From Chlamydia trachomatis A/HAR-13 (lineage in GTDB: Bacteria > Chlamydiota > Chlamydiia > Chlamydiales > Chlamydiaceae), in assembly GCF_000012125.1 (NCBI RefSeq), contig NC_007429.1, positions 62,001-126,000 on the forward strand: a stretch of 64,000 nt of DNA, written 5' to 3'. Each line of letters opens with the position of its first letter. Positions within the stretch are counted from its first letter, which is position 1. Shown piece after piece: positions 48,628 to 59,171 of the stretch. The translations under genes were made by a program, and so were the position numbers. The notes beneath the pieces were generated by a model, which had not been told where the DNA came from, did no database searches, and saw only the letters and a list, made by a program, of their open reading frames with translations.

Positions 48628-51306
48628 CTACAATTTTTGTGGGTGATAAATGACCTCATAGCACTGTAATATATCACCAACTTGTGCTTGCTGATAATTA
48701 TCTAACAGAATACCGCACTCCATTCCTTTTTTCACCTCCTTCACATCCTCTTTAAGGCGTTTTAAGGAAGACAGAGACCCTTTCCATAGAACCTCTTTAT
48801 CCCGGATAATACGGATTTTCTGATTACGTACTATGGTTCCTTCTGTAACTAGGCAGCCGTAAATTGTACCCAATTGAGAAGACTTAAAGGTCGCTTTAAT
48901 TTCTGCAGCACCCAAGTTTTTCTCTTCTGCTATAGGATCTAATAGACCTGTCATGATCTCTTTGATAGCGTCTACAGCATGATAGATGATGTCGAATAGA
49001 CAAACTTTAACATTCAAGTTCTTGATTAATGGTTCTGCATGGCTTTCTACGCTTGTGTGGAAACCAATGACAGTGGCTTTAGATGCCGATGCTAAACGAA
49101 TATCTGATTCGGAAATATCTCCAACTTCGCTAGATAAGATTTCGACATCTACCTTCTCAGAGCGGATATTCAATATAGAGTGCGCTAAAGCTTCAATAGA
49201 ACCTTGAACATCTGCTTTGATAATCAGTTTCAAAGTTTTCTTGTTCTGTAATACAGCGTCAAAGTTTGGTCGTTTTTTCTGCAAAGCTGCAGATCTTTGT
49301 TGGCCAGCAAGTCGGGCGCTAATAATCTCTTTCGCGACCTTCTCATTTTTTACAACTATAAAAGGATCTCCAGCTTTAGGGATTGCAGATAATCCTGTGA
49401 TCAGAACAGGGGTAGAAGGTGTTGCCGACTGTAGGAGCTGGTTATGCTCATCATGCATTGTCTTGACCTTCCCATAGCAATCGTTAAATACTAACGCTTC
49501 TCCTAGATGCAAGGTTCCATTTTGAACGAGCACGGTAGCTACAGCTCCTAATCCTTTATGCAACTCGGATTCAATAACCAGTCCTCGCGCTCTAGCAGAA
49601 GGATCGGCTTTCAATTCCAGAACTTCGGCTTGTAAAGCCAACATTTCAAGCAAGTCTTGCAACCCTTCGCCAGTTTTAGCAGAAGTATTAATAGTAGCAA
49701 TCGATCCGCCCCACGCCTCAGGAAGAAGATCTAATTCTGCTAACTGACGGTACACTGTTTCTACATTGAAGTTCGGCTTATCACATTTATTAATAGCGAC
49801 TACAATCGTAATGTTAGCTCCTTTAGCATGCTCGATAGCTTCAATGGTTTGTTCTTTGATACCCTCGTCTCCAGCAACTACCAAGACTACGATATCGCAA
49901 ACCTCTGCTCCTCTAGCTCTCATAGCAGAGAAGGCTTCGTGGCCTGGGGTGTCGAGAACAGTAATTTCACCAACAGGAGTTGTACATTTGAAGGCTCCTG
50001 TATGCTGGGTAATTGCTCCGGCTTCTGAGGCTGCCATATTGCTTTGTCTTAGTGCATCAATAATCGTTGTCTTACCATGATCGACGTGACCCATAAAAGC
50101 TACGATAGGGGAGCGAATAATAAGTTTTTCTGGATCTGTCGCATTGACTTCGTCTCGAACTGCGTTCTCTAATAGACACAGCTTCTCTTTTGCTGAAGAA
50201 TCAATTTCAATCGTACATCCAAATTCTAAACCGATGTATTCCACAACCGTTTGGCTATCTAGGACATCATTCACTACGTAGGTCATGCCATGAATAAAGA
50301 GCTTCTGAATAAGTTCTGAAGCTTTTAGCTTCATTTCAGCAGCAAGATCTTTTACAGTGATCGGAAGAGCAATCTTAATGTGTGCTGGGCACTGAACAAC
50401 GTGTTCTTCCGCTTGCTTTTTCGTTTTGTGAACACGTTTCTTGCGCCATTTATCTTCTTCAGAAGAACCTTCATTTAATCCATAGCGATCGCGTCCTGTA
50501 AACGCCTTAACGCTCTCATCAGATCTTTTAGATCGATCTCGTTCAGATCCGCGCTTCGCGTTATTATTGTTGTTCGTTGACTCTCTGCGATAAGAAGGCG
50601 CAGAGGAGGCTGGGCGAGAGCTTGTTCCAGAAGGTTGTTGTTTATTGTTATAGGAAGCAGCATCATTTTGTCGAGGCTGTTGTTGAGTAGTCTCTTCAGT
50701 TGATGCCGCTTTCGTTTCCTTAGCTGGAGCTTTGAACGTCTTAGCCAAGAGATGATTGATGTGTTTCCCTGTAGGCCCAAACTTAGGCTTGATAGAAACA
50801 ACGCTTTTAGGCTCTGTTCTTGTTCTAATAATAAGAGTTTCTTCAACACGCTCCGGAGAAGTCTCTTCTGAAGACTCTTTCTTTTCTTCTTGTTGGACCG
50901 AAGAAGTGTCTGTGCACTCTCCTAGGGTTTGTTCTTTTTGAGTAACAGAAGTAATTTCTGGAGCCTTCATTGCAGGGATGGCATCTAAAGTTAAATGCGA
51001 TGCATCTCCTGGCAGAGCCGTTGTTACGGTCGGTTCTGCAGCAAATGAAGAGCGATCTTTTGCGCGAATTCTTCGCGCAGTAGATTCTGTTGCGCCCGAA
51101 TCCACTTCAGGCGCAGGAGCAGGTGTGCCAGCAGTTTTCTTAGAGCTCTTTTCTTTAGTCTGAGCTTTACTTGCTGGAGAATTTTTGGTGTCAGAAGATC
51201 CGGCTTGAGCTAGTTTCTGTTTCAGTTTATCTAAGCCAGCAGCCTTCGTTAACTGTGCGTTCTTAATCTTCAACTTGAGGTTTTTCGTCAACTTTACCTT
51301 CTCCAT
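48628..51306 (-). CDS. infB: Translation initiation factor IF-2
   Basis: About 892 residues from ATG 51306 (an alternative upstream ATG at 51324 adds six). Long Lys/Ala/Glu/Thr-rich N-terminal region, IF2_N-like segment around MKLKASELIQKLF, then the GTPase domain: G1 GHVDHGKTT, G3 DTPGHEAFSAM, G4 NKCDKP. It overlaps the end of nusA by about 44 bases. Confidence 0.96.
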   Translation of the reverse strand: MEKVKLTKNLKLKIKNAQLTKAAGLDKLKQKLAQAGSSDTKNSPASKAQTKEKSSKKTAGTPAPAPEVDSGATESTARRIRAKDRSSFAAEPTVTTALPGDASHLTLDAIPAMKAPEITSVTQKEQTLGECTDTSSVQQEEKKESSEETSPERVEETLIIRTRTEPKSVVSIKPKFGPTGKHINHLLAKTFKAPAKETKAASTEETTQQQPRQNDAASYNNKQQPSGTSSRPASSAPSYRRESTNNNNNAKRGSERDRSKRSDESVKAFTGRDRYGLNEGSSEEDKWRKKRVHKTKKQAEEHVVQCPAHIKIALPITVKDLAAEMKLKASELIQKLFIHGMTYVVNDVLDSQTVVEYIGLEFGCTIEIDSSAKEKLCLLENAVRDEVNATDPEKLIIRSPIVAFMGHVDHGKTTIIDALRQSNMAASEAGAITQHTGAFKCTTPVGEITVLDTPGHEAFSAMRARGAEVCDIVVLVVAGDEGIKEQTIEAIEHAKGANITIVVAINKCDKPNFNVETVYRQLAELDLLPEAWGGSIATINTSAKTGEGLQDLLEMLALQAEVLELKADPSARARGLVIESELHKGLGAVATVLVQNGTLHLGEALVFNDCYGKVKTMHDEHNQLLQSATPSTPVLITGLSAIPKAGDPFIVVKNEKVAKEIISARLAGQQRSAALQKKRPNFDAVLQNKKTLKLIIKADVQGSIEALAHSILNIRSEKVDVEILSSEVGDISESDIRLASASKATVIGFHTSVESHAEPLIKNLNVKVCLFDIIYHAVDAIKEIMTGLLDPIAEEKNLGAAEIKATFKSSQLGTIYGCLVTEGTIVRNQKIRIIRDKEVLWKGSLSSLKRLKEDVKEVKKGMECGILLDNYQQAQVGDILQCYEVIYHPQKL

Positions 51307-52567
51307 ATTTGCTGACCTGTTCAAGAATCTTATAAGCTAGCTCTAAACTAATTCCTGGAACAGAAGCCAATTCGCTAGCACTAGCCAGCAATATTTTCCT
51401 AATCGTGTCGTATCCTGCGTGCTCTAGGTTCTGCACTATCAGCGTATTAATCCCTTCAACTTCTAATGGCTGATCTAATCGAGGGTCTTCGAACTCTGCC
51501 AATTGCAAACGTTGAATCTCCAACAACTTGTTGTATTCACTCACTCTTTGGACTTCAAGTTCATAGCCTAAAATCTGACTGATTAGGCGAGCATTGATAC
51601 CTCGTTTACCAATAACGGTTGCGTAGTCCGAATCTTGGACAATAATAGCAATAACTTTGTCGTCTTCTAAAATAGCGATCTTTTGAATCTCTACAGGATA
51701 GAGCAAATTTTGTAACAATTCTGTCGATACAGGGGAATAATTTACAACGTCTATTTTCTCGTCATTCAATTCCCGAATGATATTTTTGATGCGAGATCCT
51801 CGCATTCCTACAAAAGCTCCTACAGCATCTGTTTGAGGGTTGGAAGAGCGTACAGCCATTTTTGTTCGATATCCTGCCTCTCTTGCAATTTTAACAATTT
51901 CGACAGACCCTTCTTCTAGCTCAGGAACTTCCTGAACAAATAACTGCTTAACAAATTCGGGGTGGTTTCTGCTGAGAATTACTTCAGCTCCACCATTTTC
52001 AGATTCCTGCACTTCGTAAAGAAGCGCATAAATCTTATCACCCACTTTATGTTTTTCAGTTTTGGGATAAAAGCGAGCAGGAAGTAGTCCTTCCACTTTC
52101 CCCAAGTCAACAACTAAATTGGCTCCGCGAGCGAAACTTTTAACCACTCCCGAAATGATTTCATTTTTTCGGTGTCGGTATTCTTCATAAATTACGTCTC
52201 TCTCAGCATGACGAAGCTTTTGCCCGATAATTTGGCGTGCAGCATGTGCAGCAATCCTTCCAAACTGATCGGAGATAAAAGGAACATCCATATACTGCCC
52301 GATTTGACAATCTGGATCGTATTCACGGGCCTTATCTAAAGGAATTTCCTTACTTGGATTTTGGCATTTTTCGACGATTTGTTTTTCACAAAAAACTTCT
52401 ATATCGCCGGTGCGAGGATTGATACTTACGGACACATTTGCATCGTCTCTAAGAGTCTTTTTCGCAGCAATTTTCAGAGCAGATTCAATAGCACCTACTA
52501 TCGTAGAGCGTTGAATACCTTTCTCTCTTTCCATGTAGTCAAAAATAGCCACAAGATCCTTGTTCAT
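51263..52567 (-). CDS. nusA: Transcription termination/antitermination factor NusA
   Basis: 434 residues from ATG 52567 (MNKDLVAIFDYMEREKGI), with AGAGGAG upstream; a longer frame to 52660 is unsupported. NusA N-terminal domain, S1 domain (ISGVVKSFARGANLVVDLGKVEGLLP), two KH domains (VGAFVGMRGSRI; TVIGKRGINARLI) and a helix-hairpin-helix tail (LASVPGISLELAYKILEQ). Confidence 0.95.
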   Translation of the reverse strand: MNKDLVAIFDYMEREKGIQRSTIVGAIESALKIAAKKTLRDDANVSVSINPRTGDIEVFCEKQIVEKCQNPSKEIPLDKAREYDPDCQIGQYMDVPFISDQFGRIAAHAARQIIGQKLRHAERDVIYEEYRHRKNEIISGVVKSFARGANLVVDLGKVEGLLPARFYPKTEKHKVGDKIYALLYEVQESENGGAEVILSRNHPEFVKQLFVQEVPELEEGSVEIVKIAREAGYRTKMAVRSSNPQTDAVGAFVGMRGSRIKNIIRELNDEKIDVVNYSPVSTELLQNLLYPVEIQKIAILEDDKVIAIIVQDSDYATVIGKRGINARLISQILGYELEVQRVSEYNKLLEIQRLQLAEFEDPRLDQPLEVEGINTLIVQNLEHAGYDTIRKILLASASELASVPGISLELAYKILEQVSKYGEGKVDEKPQVED

Positions 52568-52684
52568 TAATACTCCTCTTATGGGTAAGGGAAAAAAAGC
52601 AAAAAAAATAATGCTAACGGAGCAGAGCCCTAGAGCTCTGCTCTTATGTTTGCTCTTCACTAACGAAGATTATTAGTAAAGAGA

Positions 52685-54394
52685 CTAGTCTCTGTCAGAA
52701 GATTCTTCTTCCGCATCGTGACCAGCATCTCCCCCATGAACAAGGAACTCTTTAATAGAAAGAGAAACTTTCTTGTGATCTGGGTCTAGCTTGATAACTT
52801 TAGCAGAAACTTTGTCTCCAATAGAGAGAACATCTTCAATTTTAGCAAAAGGTTTCTCTGAAAGCTCGGATACATGGATCAGTCCTTCGATACCATTTTG
52901 CAACTCAACGAAAGCTCCGAAAGCCGTAATTTTAGTTACTACGCCAGAGATATCACTTCCGACAGGGAACATAGCTTCAATCTCATCCCATGGATTAGGA
53001 GTTAATTGTTTCACGCCCAAAGTGATTTTTTTGCTTTCTTTGTCTACAGACAGAATAACTGCTTCGACGGTATTACCTTTTTTGAAGAGCTCTGAAGGAT
53101 GGGAAACTTTTTTAATCCAACTCATGTCAGAGATATGGATCAAACCTTCGATTCCTGGCTCCAACTCAACGAACGCTCCGTAGTTTGTCAGATTTTTAAT
53201 TTCTGCTGTTACGCGGAGGCCGATAGGATATTTTTCTTCAATGTTATCCCAAGGATTGTGTTTTGTTTGTTTGAGACCGAGAGAGATTTTTCCTTCATCT
53301 TTTTGGATAGAAAGAACAACTACTTCGACTTCATCACCTTTGTTGACCACTTCATTAGGATCTACAATGTTCTTAACCCAAGACATCTCTGAAACGTGAA
53401 TAAGGCCTTCAATTCCTTCTTCGATTTCAATAAATGCTCCATAAGGAAGGAGTTTAACAATTTTTCCGCGAACACGTTTTCCTGGAGGATATTTCTTCTC
53501 AATATCTTCCCAAGGATTATGCTCTTTTTGTTTGAGGCCAAGAGCTACGCGACCTTTTTCTTTATCAACGCTAAGGATGATGACTTCCAATTCTTGGTTG
53601 AGTTCAACCATTTCGGATGGGTGACGAATGCGTTTCCATGTCATGTCTGTAATGTGGAGTAGGCCGTCAATGCCATCAAGATCCAAGAATACTCCGAAAT
53701 CTGTGATATTCTTAACGATACCTTTGCGACGTTCACCGATAGTGATTTGCTCGATCAACTCTGCTTTCTTAGAAATGCGTTCAGCTTCGAGAAGTTCTCT
53801 TCTAGATACAACAACGTTCCGACGATCTACGTTGATTTTGAGAATTTTGAACTCACAAACCTTGCCTACGTAATCATCTAAGTTCTTGATCTTCTTATTG
53901 TCTATTTGGGATCCTGGAAGGAAGGCTTCCATACCAATATCTACGATCAAACCACCCTTAACTTTTCGGGTAATTTGTCCCTTAACAATAGAACCTTCCT
54001 CGCAGTGAGCAAGAATGTATTCCCATTGTCGTTGTCTTGTTGCTTTTTCTCTGGATAAAACAACTTTTCCTTCGTCATCCTCAGTTTGGTCTAGGTAAAC
54101 TTCGACTTCGGCTCCGACAGTTAAACCTTCTGAAGAGTCGATAAACTCAGACATAGGAATAACTCCCTCAGATTTTAAGCCGACATCTACAACAACAAAG
54201 TCTTTGCTTATGTCAACAACTGTACCTTTTAGGATCGCACCAGGATGTACTTCGCTAGTGGGTTCTTCTTCTGTCGCGGTGAAGCCATGCATCGCGTAGA
54301 GAAGGTCTTTAAATTGTTTAACGTCTTCTGGTAAGCAAGCTATCGTATCGAGATTCTTTTTTGCTCCCCAAGTATAATCAGCTTGTTTTGGCAT
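52685..54394 (-). CDS. rpsA: 30S ribosomal protein S1
   Basis: 569 residues with six S1 (OB-fold) repeats spaced by roughly 85 residues, each with a VDIG/FGAFVEL-type core and a G-[IL]-[ED]-GL[IL]H[IV][ST] end. Repeats 3-6 are best conserved, as in other S1 proteins. First gene of the rpsA-nusA-infB-rbfA-truB-ribF run; a probable promoter and leader hairpin lie upstream. Confidence 0.96.
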   Translation of the reverse strand: MPKQADYTWGAKKNLDTIACLPEDVKQFKDLLYAMHGFTATEEEPTSEVHPGAILKGTVVDISKDFVVVDVGLKSEGVIPMSEFIDSSEGLTVGAEVEVYLDQTEDDEGKVVLSREKATRQRQWEYILAHCEEGSIVKGQITRKVKGGLIVDIGMEAFLPGSQIDNKKIKNLDDYVGKVCEFKILKINVDRRNVVVSRRELLEAERISKKAELIEQITIGERRKGIVKNITDFGVFLDLDGIDGLLHITDMTWKRIRHPSEMVELNQELEVIILSVDKEKGRVALGLKQKEHNPWEDIEKKYPPGKRVRGKIVKLLPYGAFIEIEEGIEGLIHVSEMSWVKNIVDPNEVVNKGDEVEVVVLSIQKDEGKISLGLKQTKHNPWDNIEEKYPIGLRVTAEIKNLTNYGAFVELEPGIEGLIHISDMSWIKKVSHPSELFKKGNTVEAVILSVDKESKKITLGVKQLTPNPWDEIEAMFPVGSDISGVVTKITAFGAFVELQNGIEGLIHVSELSEKPFAKIEDVLSIGDKVSAKVIKLDPDHKKVSLSIKEFLVHGGDAGHDAEEESSDRD

Positions 54395-54452
54395 TTAATG
54401 ATGTTCTCCTAAAAACTACAAAGTCAAAAAGAGTAGTGTAAATATTCACCTT

Positions 54453-54475
54453 AAAAAAGGCAAGATTTCCCTTGC
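54453..54475 (-). terminator. Terminator-like hairpin in the rpsA leader
   Basis: On the minus strand GCAAG, loop GGAAAT, CTTGC (stem 54460-54464 with 54471-54475) is followed by CTTTTTT. It lies between the proposed rpsA promoter and the rpsA ATG (54394), so it could act as an attenuator. The 361-base gap 54395-54755 otherwise contains only promoter sequence and the trxB leader. Confidence 0.4.
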
Positions 54476-54577
54476 ACTACAAGTAATAAGATGCATCTCT
54501 TTATTAAAAAAAGTTTCACTAGTTTCTGTGTAATTTTAGTTTTAGATTTTGTGTGTCGAAACATTATAAATATTCCA

Positions 54578-54607
54578 TCTAAACATCCCCATGGAAAGGA
54601 CTGTCAA
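54578..54607 (-). promoter_or_regulatory. Probable rpsA promoter
   Basis: Minus strand TTGACA (54602-54607), 18-base spacer and TTTAGA (54578-54583). A perfect -35 with a moderate -10. It would start RNA near 54571, giving an rpsA leader of about 175 nt. Confidence 0.5.
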
Positions 54608-54755
54608 TCCTTGAGATTTTCAAGGATATCGGAGGGGGATGAATGTCGTTTGCGGAAAAAGTCGGGTTGGTTATAGTTCCTTTTTTTGTAAAAGCCGGGA
54701 ACCTTTTTCCTGCGTATTTAAAGCTCTTTTATCTAAGTTCATATTGGGGGTTCCC

Positions 54756-55712
54756 ATGACACATGCAAAGTTAGTCATTATAGGCTCCGGGCCTGCAGGT
54801 TACACAGCTGCTATCTATGCTTCTAGAGCACTTTTGACTCCAGTGCTTTTCGAGGGTTTCTTTTCTGGCATTGCTGGAGGGCAGCTAATGACTACAACAG
54901 AAGTGGAAAATTTCCCAGGTTTCCCAGAGGGAGTGTTGGGGCACCAGTTGATGGATCTTATGAAAACTCAAGCGCAACGTTTCGGTACGCAAGTACTTTC
55001 TAAGGACATCACCGCTGTTGATTTTAGTGTCAGACCCTTTGTTCTTAAATCTGGAAAGGAGACGTTTACCTGTGATGCTTGTATTATAGCTACTGGAGCA
55101 TCAGCAAAGCGTTTATCTATCCCTGGGGCAGGAGATAATGAGTTTTGGCAAAAGGGCGTAACAGCTTGCGCTGTTTGTGACGGAGCTTCTCCCATTTTTC
55201 GTGACAAAGATTTGTTTGTTGTAGGAGGAGGAGACTCCGCTTTAGAAGAAGCCATGTTTTTGACTCGCTATGGTAAACGTGTATTTGTGGTTCATAGGAG
55301 AGATACATTGCGAGCTTCTAAGGTTATGGTGAATAAAGCTCAGGCGAATGAAAAAATCTTTTTCCTTTGGAATAGTGAGATTGTCAAGATTTCTGGAGAT
55401 ACTCTAGTTCGTTCTATCGACATCTATAATAATGTGGATGAGACCACCACAACCATGGAAGCTGCTGGAGTTTTCTTTGCTATTGGGCATCAACCCAACA
55501 CTGCATTTCTAGGAGGGCAGGTAGCTTTAGACGAGAATGGATACATTATTACAGAAAAAGGTTCTTCTCGCACATCAGTTCCTGGAGTGTTTGCTGCGGG
55601 GGATGTCCAAGATAAATATTACAGACAAGCTATTACTTCTGCTGGTAGTGGGTGCATGGCAGCTTTAGATGCCGAAAGATTTTTAGAAAATAGAGCATTA
55701 TGTTTGGTGTAG
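54756..55712 (+). CDS. trxB: Thioredoxin reductase
   Basis: 318-residue flavoprotein reducing thioredoxin with NADPH. FAD motif [18 protein letters not shown], redox-active CAVC, NADPH motif [15 protein letters not shown] and FAD-binding [19 protein letters not shown] 54756 is chosen (GGGGG upstream); the frame is open from 54639 but without similarity. Overlaps acpS by 13 bases. Confidence 0.96.
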   Translation: MTHAKLVIIGSGPAGYTAAIYASRALLTPVLFEGFFSGIAGGQLMTTTEVENFPGFPEGVLGHQLMDLMKTQAQRFGTQVLSKDITAVDFSVRPFVLKSGKETFTCDACIIATGASAKRLSIPGAGDNEFWQKGVTACAVCDGASPIFRDKDLFVVGGGDSALEEAMFLTRYGKRVFVVHRRDTLRASKVMVNKAQANEKIFFLWNSEIVKISGDTLVRSIDIYNNVDETTTTMEAAGVFFAIGHQPNTAFLGGQVALDENGYIITEKGSSRTSVPGVFAAGDVQDKYYRQAITSAGSGCMAALDAERFLENRALCLV

Positions 55713-56059
55713 GGATAGACATTATAGAAATTGATAGGATTCGGAAATCTTATCAGACCTATGGGGATCGGTTTCTAAAGAAAATTTTTACGGAAGGGGA
55801 GCGGGTTTACTGCTTTTCTAAGTCGAATCCCTATGCCTCTTTGGCAGCACGTTTTGCTGCTAAAGAAGCTGTAGCAAAGGCTTTGGGTACAGGCATAGGT
55901 AAGTTACTAAAGTGGAAAGAAATTGAAATGTGTAGAGACTCTAGACAGCCTCAGGTAGTTGTTCCAGAGGCCCTATTATGTTCTCTAGGTGTGAAACGAG
56001 TCCTCCTCTCCGTGAGTCATAGTCGCGAATACGCTACGGCTGTGGCAATTGCAGAGTAA
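55700..56059 (+). CDS. acpS: Holo-[acyl-carrier-protein] synthase
   Basis: 119-residue phosphopantetheinyl transferase: [12 protein letters not shown] (Mg2+ Asp) and [18 protein letters not shown] (Lys/Glu motif). The start ATG lies inside the end of trxB. Functionally linked to the fabI pathway at 58 kb. Confidence 0.94.
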   Translation: MFGVGIDIIEIDRIRKSYQTYGDRFLKKIFTEGERVYCFSKSNPYASLAARFAAKEAVAKALGTGIGKLLKWKEIEMCRDSRQPQVVVPEALLCSLGVKRVLLSVSHSREYATAVAIAE

Positions 56060-56521
56060 TCAGTAATAATAAACAGAATATTTTGATTTTAACTCTTTAA
56101 GTGATTTCCAGTGAGCTAAGCTTGTTTTGAACAGAGCGTAGCTAACAGAAGAACACATCAGAAAAGATAGCAGCGGTATTGTTGTAGAGCGATGCAACAA
56201 AGAAGAAATAACTGACATGCTTATGATCACAAACATACGTTTGGATAAGAAGGACCTTTTAATAAAAGTCCACGGGGAAATTTTTTTAATGAGTAGCTGA
56301 GCATCCAACTCATGCTGTTTGAGCATGCTTTTACTTAGGATAAAGCGATGTTTGATAGAGGCCAGGATCCATGCTATAGCAAAGAGCTCTGCCGATAGAA
56401 CAAGAGAAAATTGGTAGTGCAGGGCAAGATATAGAGATTTCACTAACAGTTTTGCTCCAGAAAACAACCACACAGCTAAGGGGATGCAGGCAATGCTAAA
56501 CCTTGGAATCATGGAGATCAT
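56060..56521 (-). CDS. Putative inclusion membrane protein (CT101-like)
   Basis: About 153 residues from ATG 56521 (56512 is an alternative with a better-spaced AGGA; a TTG at 56557 lies inside an inverted repeat). Two pairs of hydrophobic helices: about 8-25/34-56 and about 96-111/116-131, separated by a charged region (KHRFILSKSMLKQHELDAQLL). In C. trachomatis CT101 is reported among Inc proteins in Src-kinase-rich inclusion microdomains. C-terminus is a basic/aromatic tail (KELKSKYSVYYY). Begins immediately after the acpS stop on the opposite strand. Confidence 0.7.
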   Translation of the reverse strand: MISMIPRFSIACIPLAVWLFSGAKLLVKSLYLALHYQFSLVLSAELFAIAWILASIKHRFILSKSMLKQHELDAQLLIKKISPWTFIKRSFLSKRMFVIISMSVISSLLHRSTTIPLLSFLMCSSVSYALFKTSLAHWKSLKELKSKYSVYYY

Positions 56522-56553
56522 CCTAAAGTATTTTTTAGAAAAGAGGGAGTATG

Positions 56554-56600
56554 CCAAAGCTTATTGATTAGAACAAGGGCTCTTGATTAATAAGCTTTGG
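56554..56600. repeat. Long inverted repeat between CT101-like and CT102-like genes
   Basis: CCAAAGCTTATT (56554-56565) and AATAAGCTTTGG (56589-56600) are perfect 12-base inverted repeats with a second CAAG/CTTG pairing in the centre. It sits in the divergent promoter gap, so it may be an operator or cruciform rather than a terminator; there is no U-tract. Confidence 0.6.
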
Positions 56601-56655
56601 CTTCGTAGGATGAGGGACATATCTTGATTAGGATCCGGCGAGGAAGAGGTCTTTT

Positions 56656-57117
56656 ATGTTGCGCTTGTTTCAACATATATTGTGTTTTTTAGAAGAAGAC
56701 CCTTCGTTTGTAGACGTCCCTCAAGAGCTTTCTTTTGTCAATGAAGCTTTCTCTGGTTCTATGCGTTGGGAAGTAGGTAGGATGCTAGGCTCTTTACTTC
56801 TCCTGTTAGGGATATTTGGAGGGGGGTGTTTGCTATTTCGACGTTTTTTGCGTTCCCGCGGACATCTTCCTAGCGGCAATTCGTCCATTAAGATTTTGGA
56901 TCAACGGGTTTTGGCTTCAAAAACCTCCATCTATGTGATTAAAGTAGCGAACAAGACTTTAGTTGTTGCTGAGAGAGGAGAGCGAGTGACCTTATTATCT
57001 GAATTTCCTCCGAATACAGATCTTAATGAGCTAATACAGAAGGATCAAAAAAAACCTTCGACTCCTCGAGGGGAGATGCTTTCAGGTTTCTTAAAGCAAT
57101 TTAAAGAAAAGAAATAA
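56656..57117 (+). CDS. FliO-like membrane protein (CT102-like)
   Basis: 153 residues. A membrane helix at about 44-61 (LGSLLLLLGIFGGGCLLF) is followed by Arg-rich residues and the block IKILDQRVLASKTSIYVIKV...LVVAERGERVTLLSEFPP, which follows the FliO pattern (single helix, then L-x-P-R-x-x-LVVVEVGxxxLVLGV...LL). FliO helps assemble FliP in flagellar export. With flhA and sigma-28 in the same window it would be a further flagellar-type part; inference from pattern only. Confidence 0.5.
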   Translation: MLRLFQHILCFLEEDPSFVDVPQELSFVNEAFSGSMRWEVGRMLGSLLLLLGIFGGGCLLFRRFLRSRGHLPSGNSSIKILDQRVLASKTSIYVIKVANKTLVVAERGERVTLLSEFPPNTDLNELIQKDQKKPSTPRGEMLSGFLKQFKEKK

Positions 57118-57151
57118 TCCTAGAGGTTATTGGTAAAGAGAGAGCTTCTTT

Positions 57152-58048
57152 ATGAGTTTACAGAAGTTATTAGTTACAGACATTGACGGGACAATTACAC
57201 ATCAATCCCACCTACTTCATGATCGTGTTGTAAAGGCTTTGCATCAATACTATGATTCTGGTTGGCAGTTATTTTTTCTAACTGGCAGATATTTTTCTTA
57301 TGCATATCCTCTTTTTCAAAACTTTTCGGTTCCTTTTCTATTAGGTAGCCAGAATGGTTCTTCCGTGTGGTCCTCCACGGATAAAGAGTTTATTTATTTT
57401 CGTAGCTTGTCTCGAGATTTTCTATATGTTTTAGAGAAATATTTTGAAGATTTAGATCTCATTGCTTGTATAGAATCTGGAGCCTCTAATCGTGATGTAT
57501 ACTTTCGAAAGGGATTAGGGAAAACATCTCAGGAACTCAAAGCGATTCTTGATGCTGTGTATTTTCCTACACCAGAAGCTGCGCGACTGCTGGTGGATGT
57601 TCAGGGACATTTATCAGAAGAATTTTCTTATGAAGATTTTGCCATTGCCAAATTTTTCGGTGAGAGAGAGGAAGTGAAGAAAATTATGGATAGATTTATT
57701 CAATCTCCAGAAGTTTCTTCACAGGTAACCATGAATTACATGCGTTGGCCTTTTGATTTCAAATACGCAGTGCTTTTACTTACTTTAAAAGATGTTTCAA
57801 AAGGTTTTGCTGTAGATCAAGTTGTTCAGACCTTCTATAAAGAGAATAAGCCTTTTATTATGGCTTCTGGGGATGATGCTAACGATATCGACCTGCTATC
57901 TCGAGGAGATTTTAAAATTGTTATACAGACGGCTCCAGAGGAGATGCATGGATTAGCGGACTTTTTGGCTCCCCCGGCGAAGGATTTTGGTATTCTCTCC
58001 GCCTGGGAAGCTGGTGAGCTGCGTTACAAACAGCTAGTTAATCCTTAG
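57152..58048 (+). CDS. HAD-superfamily (Cof-type) phosphatase
   Basis: 298 residues. Motif [12 protein letters not shown] with both catalytic Asp residues, motif II Thr in FLTGRY, motif III Lys region (KDVSKGFAV), and motif [14 protein letters not shown], all as in Cof-like sugar-phosphatases. Substrate unknown (CT103-like). Its 3' end overlaps fabI by 11 bases. Confidence 0.88.
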   Translation: MSLQKLLVTDIDGTITHQSHLLHDRVVKALHQYYDSGWQLFFLTGRYFSYAYPLFQNFSVPFLLGSQNGSSVWSSTDKEFIYFRSLSRDFLYVLEKYFEDLDLIACIESGASNRDVYFRKGLGKTSQELKAILDAVYFPTPEAARLLVDVQGHLSEEFSYEDFAIAKFFGEREEVKKIMDRFIQSPEVSSQVTMNYMRWPFDFKYAVLLLTLKDVSKGFAVDQVVQTFYKENKPFIMASGDDANDIDLLSRGDFKIVIQTAPEEMHGLADFLAPPAKDFGILSAWEAGELRYKQLVNP

Positions 58049-58934
58049 GAAACATTTCTGGACCTATGCCCATCACATTGGCTCCGTGATCCACATAGAG
58101 AGTTTCTCCCGTAATTGCGCTAGCTAGGGGAGAGACTAAGAAGGCTGCTGCTGCGCCTACTTGCTCAGCTTCCATTGGAGAAGGTAGTGGAGCCCAGTCT
58201 TGGTAGTAATCCACCATTCTCTCAATAAATCCAATAGCTTTTCCTGCACGGCTAGCTAATGGCCCTGCCGAGATAGTATTCACTCGGACTCCCCAACGTC
58301 GGCCGGCTTCCCAAGCCAGTACTTTTGTATCACTTTCTAAAGCAGCTTTTGCTGCGTTCATTCCTCCGCCATACCCTGGAACAGCACGCATGGAAGCAAG
58401 ATAAGTTAGAGAGATGGTGCTAGCTCCTGCATTCATAATTGGGCCAAAATGAGAGAGAAGGCTGATAAAGGAGTAGCTGGATGTACTTAAGGCGGCAAGA
58501 TAGCCTTTACGAGAGGTATCAAGTAATGGTTTAGCAATTTCCGGACTGTTTGCTAAAGAGTGAACAAGAATATCAATGTGTCCAAAATGTTTTTTCACCT
58601 GTTCTACAACTTCGGATACAGTGTACCCAGAAAGATCTTTGTAACGTTTATTTTCCAAAATTTCCTGAGGAATATCTTCTGGGGTGTCGAAACTGGCATC
58701 CATGGGATAGATTTTAGCGAAAGTTAGCAATTCTCCATTGGAGAGTTCACGAGATGCATTGAATTTTCCTAACTCCAAAGATTGAGAGAAAATTTTATAG
58801 ATAGGAACCCAGGTCCCCACAAGTATGGTTGCGCCTGCTTCTGCTAACATTTTGGCAATGCCCCAGCCATACCCGTTATCATCGCCTATGCCGGCTATGA
58901 AAGCAATTTTTCCTGTTAAATCAATTTTCAACAT
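58038..58934 (-). CDS. fabI: Enoyl-[acyl-carrier-protein] reductase, plant-type
   Basis: 298-residue SDR enzyme for fatty acid elongation. N-terminal [18 protein letters not shown], the [21 protein letters not shown] segment, and the catalytic stretch with Tyr and Lys in [17 protein letters not shown]. The segment [15 protein letters not shown] is close to plant plastid enoyl-ACP reductases rather than E. coli FabI. Confidence 0.95.
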   Translation of the reverse strand: MLKIDLTGKIAFIAGIGDDNGYGWGIAKMLAEAGATILVGTWVPIYKIFSQSLELGKFNASRELSNGELLTFAKIYPMDASFDTPEDIPQEILENKRYKDLSGYTVSEVVEQVKKHFGHIDILVHSLANSPEIAKPLLDTSRKGYLAALSTSSYSFISLLSHFGPIMNAGASTISLTYLASMRAVPGYGGGMNAAKAALESDTKVLAWEAGRRWGVRVNTISAGPLASRAGKAIGFIERMVDYYQDWAPLPSPMEAEQVGAAAAFLVSPLASAITGETLYVDHGANVMGIGPEMFPKD

Positions 58935-59171
58935 GAGCTAACCCCATTTTGTCTTCTTGAGAGAGGAGAGTAGCAGATTCTTTATTATTGAGAAACGGGC
59001 CTCATAATACATAAGGAGTAGATTCACTGGCTGGATCCAGGTTTCTAGAGTAAAGAGTTTCCTTGTCAAATGTTTAATAGTTTTAATCTTTAAAGTGTGA
59101 AAAACAGGTTTTATATGTAGAATTTCCTGTTAAAAATAAAAAATCCTTAAAAGAATCCGGGAGTTAAAGGT

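Noticed and set aside
50475-50849. Leu-rich minus-strand ORF inside infB
   Set aside because: Out-of-frame reading of the low-complexity IF-2 N-terminal region.
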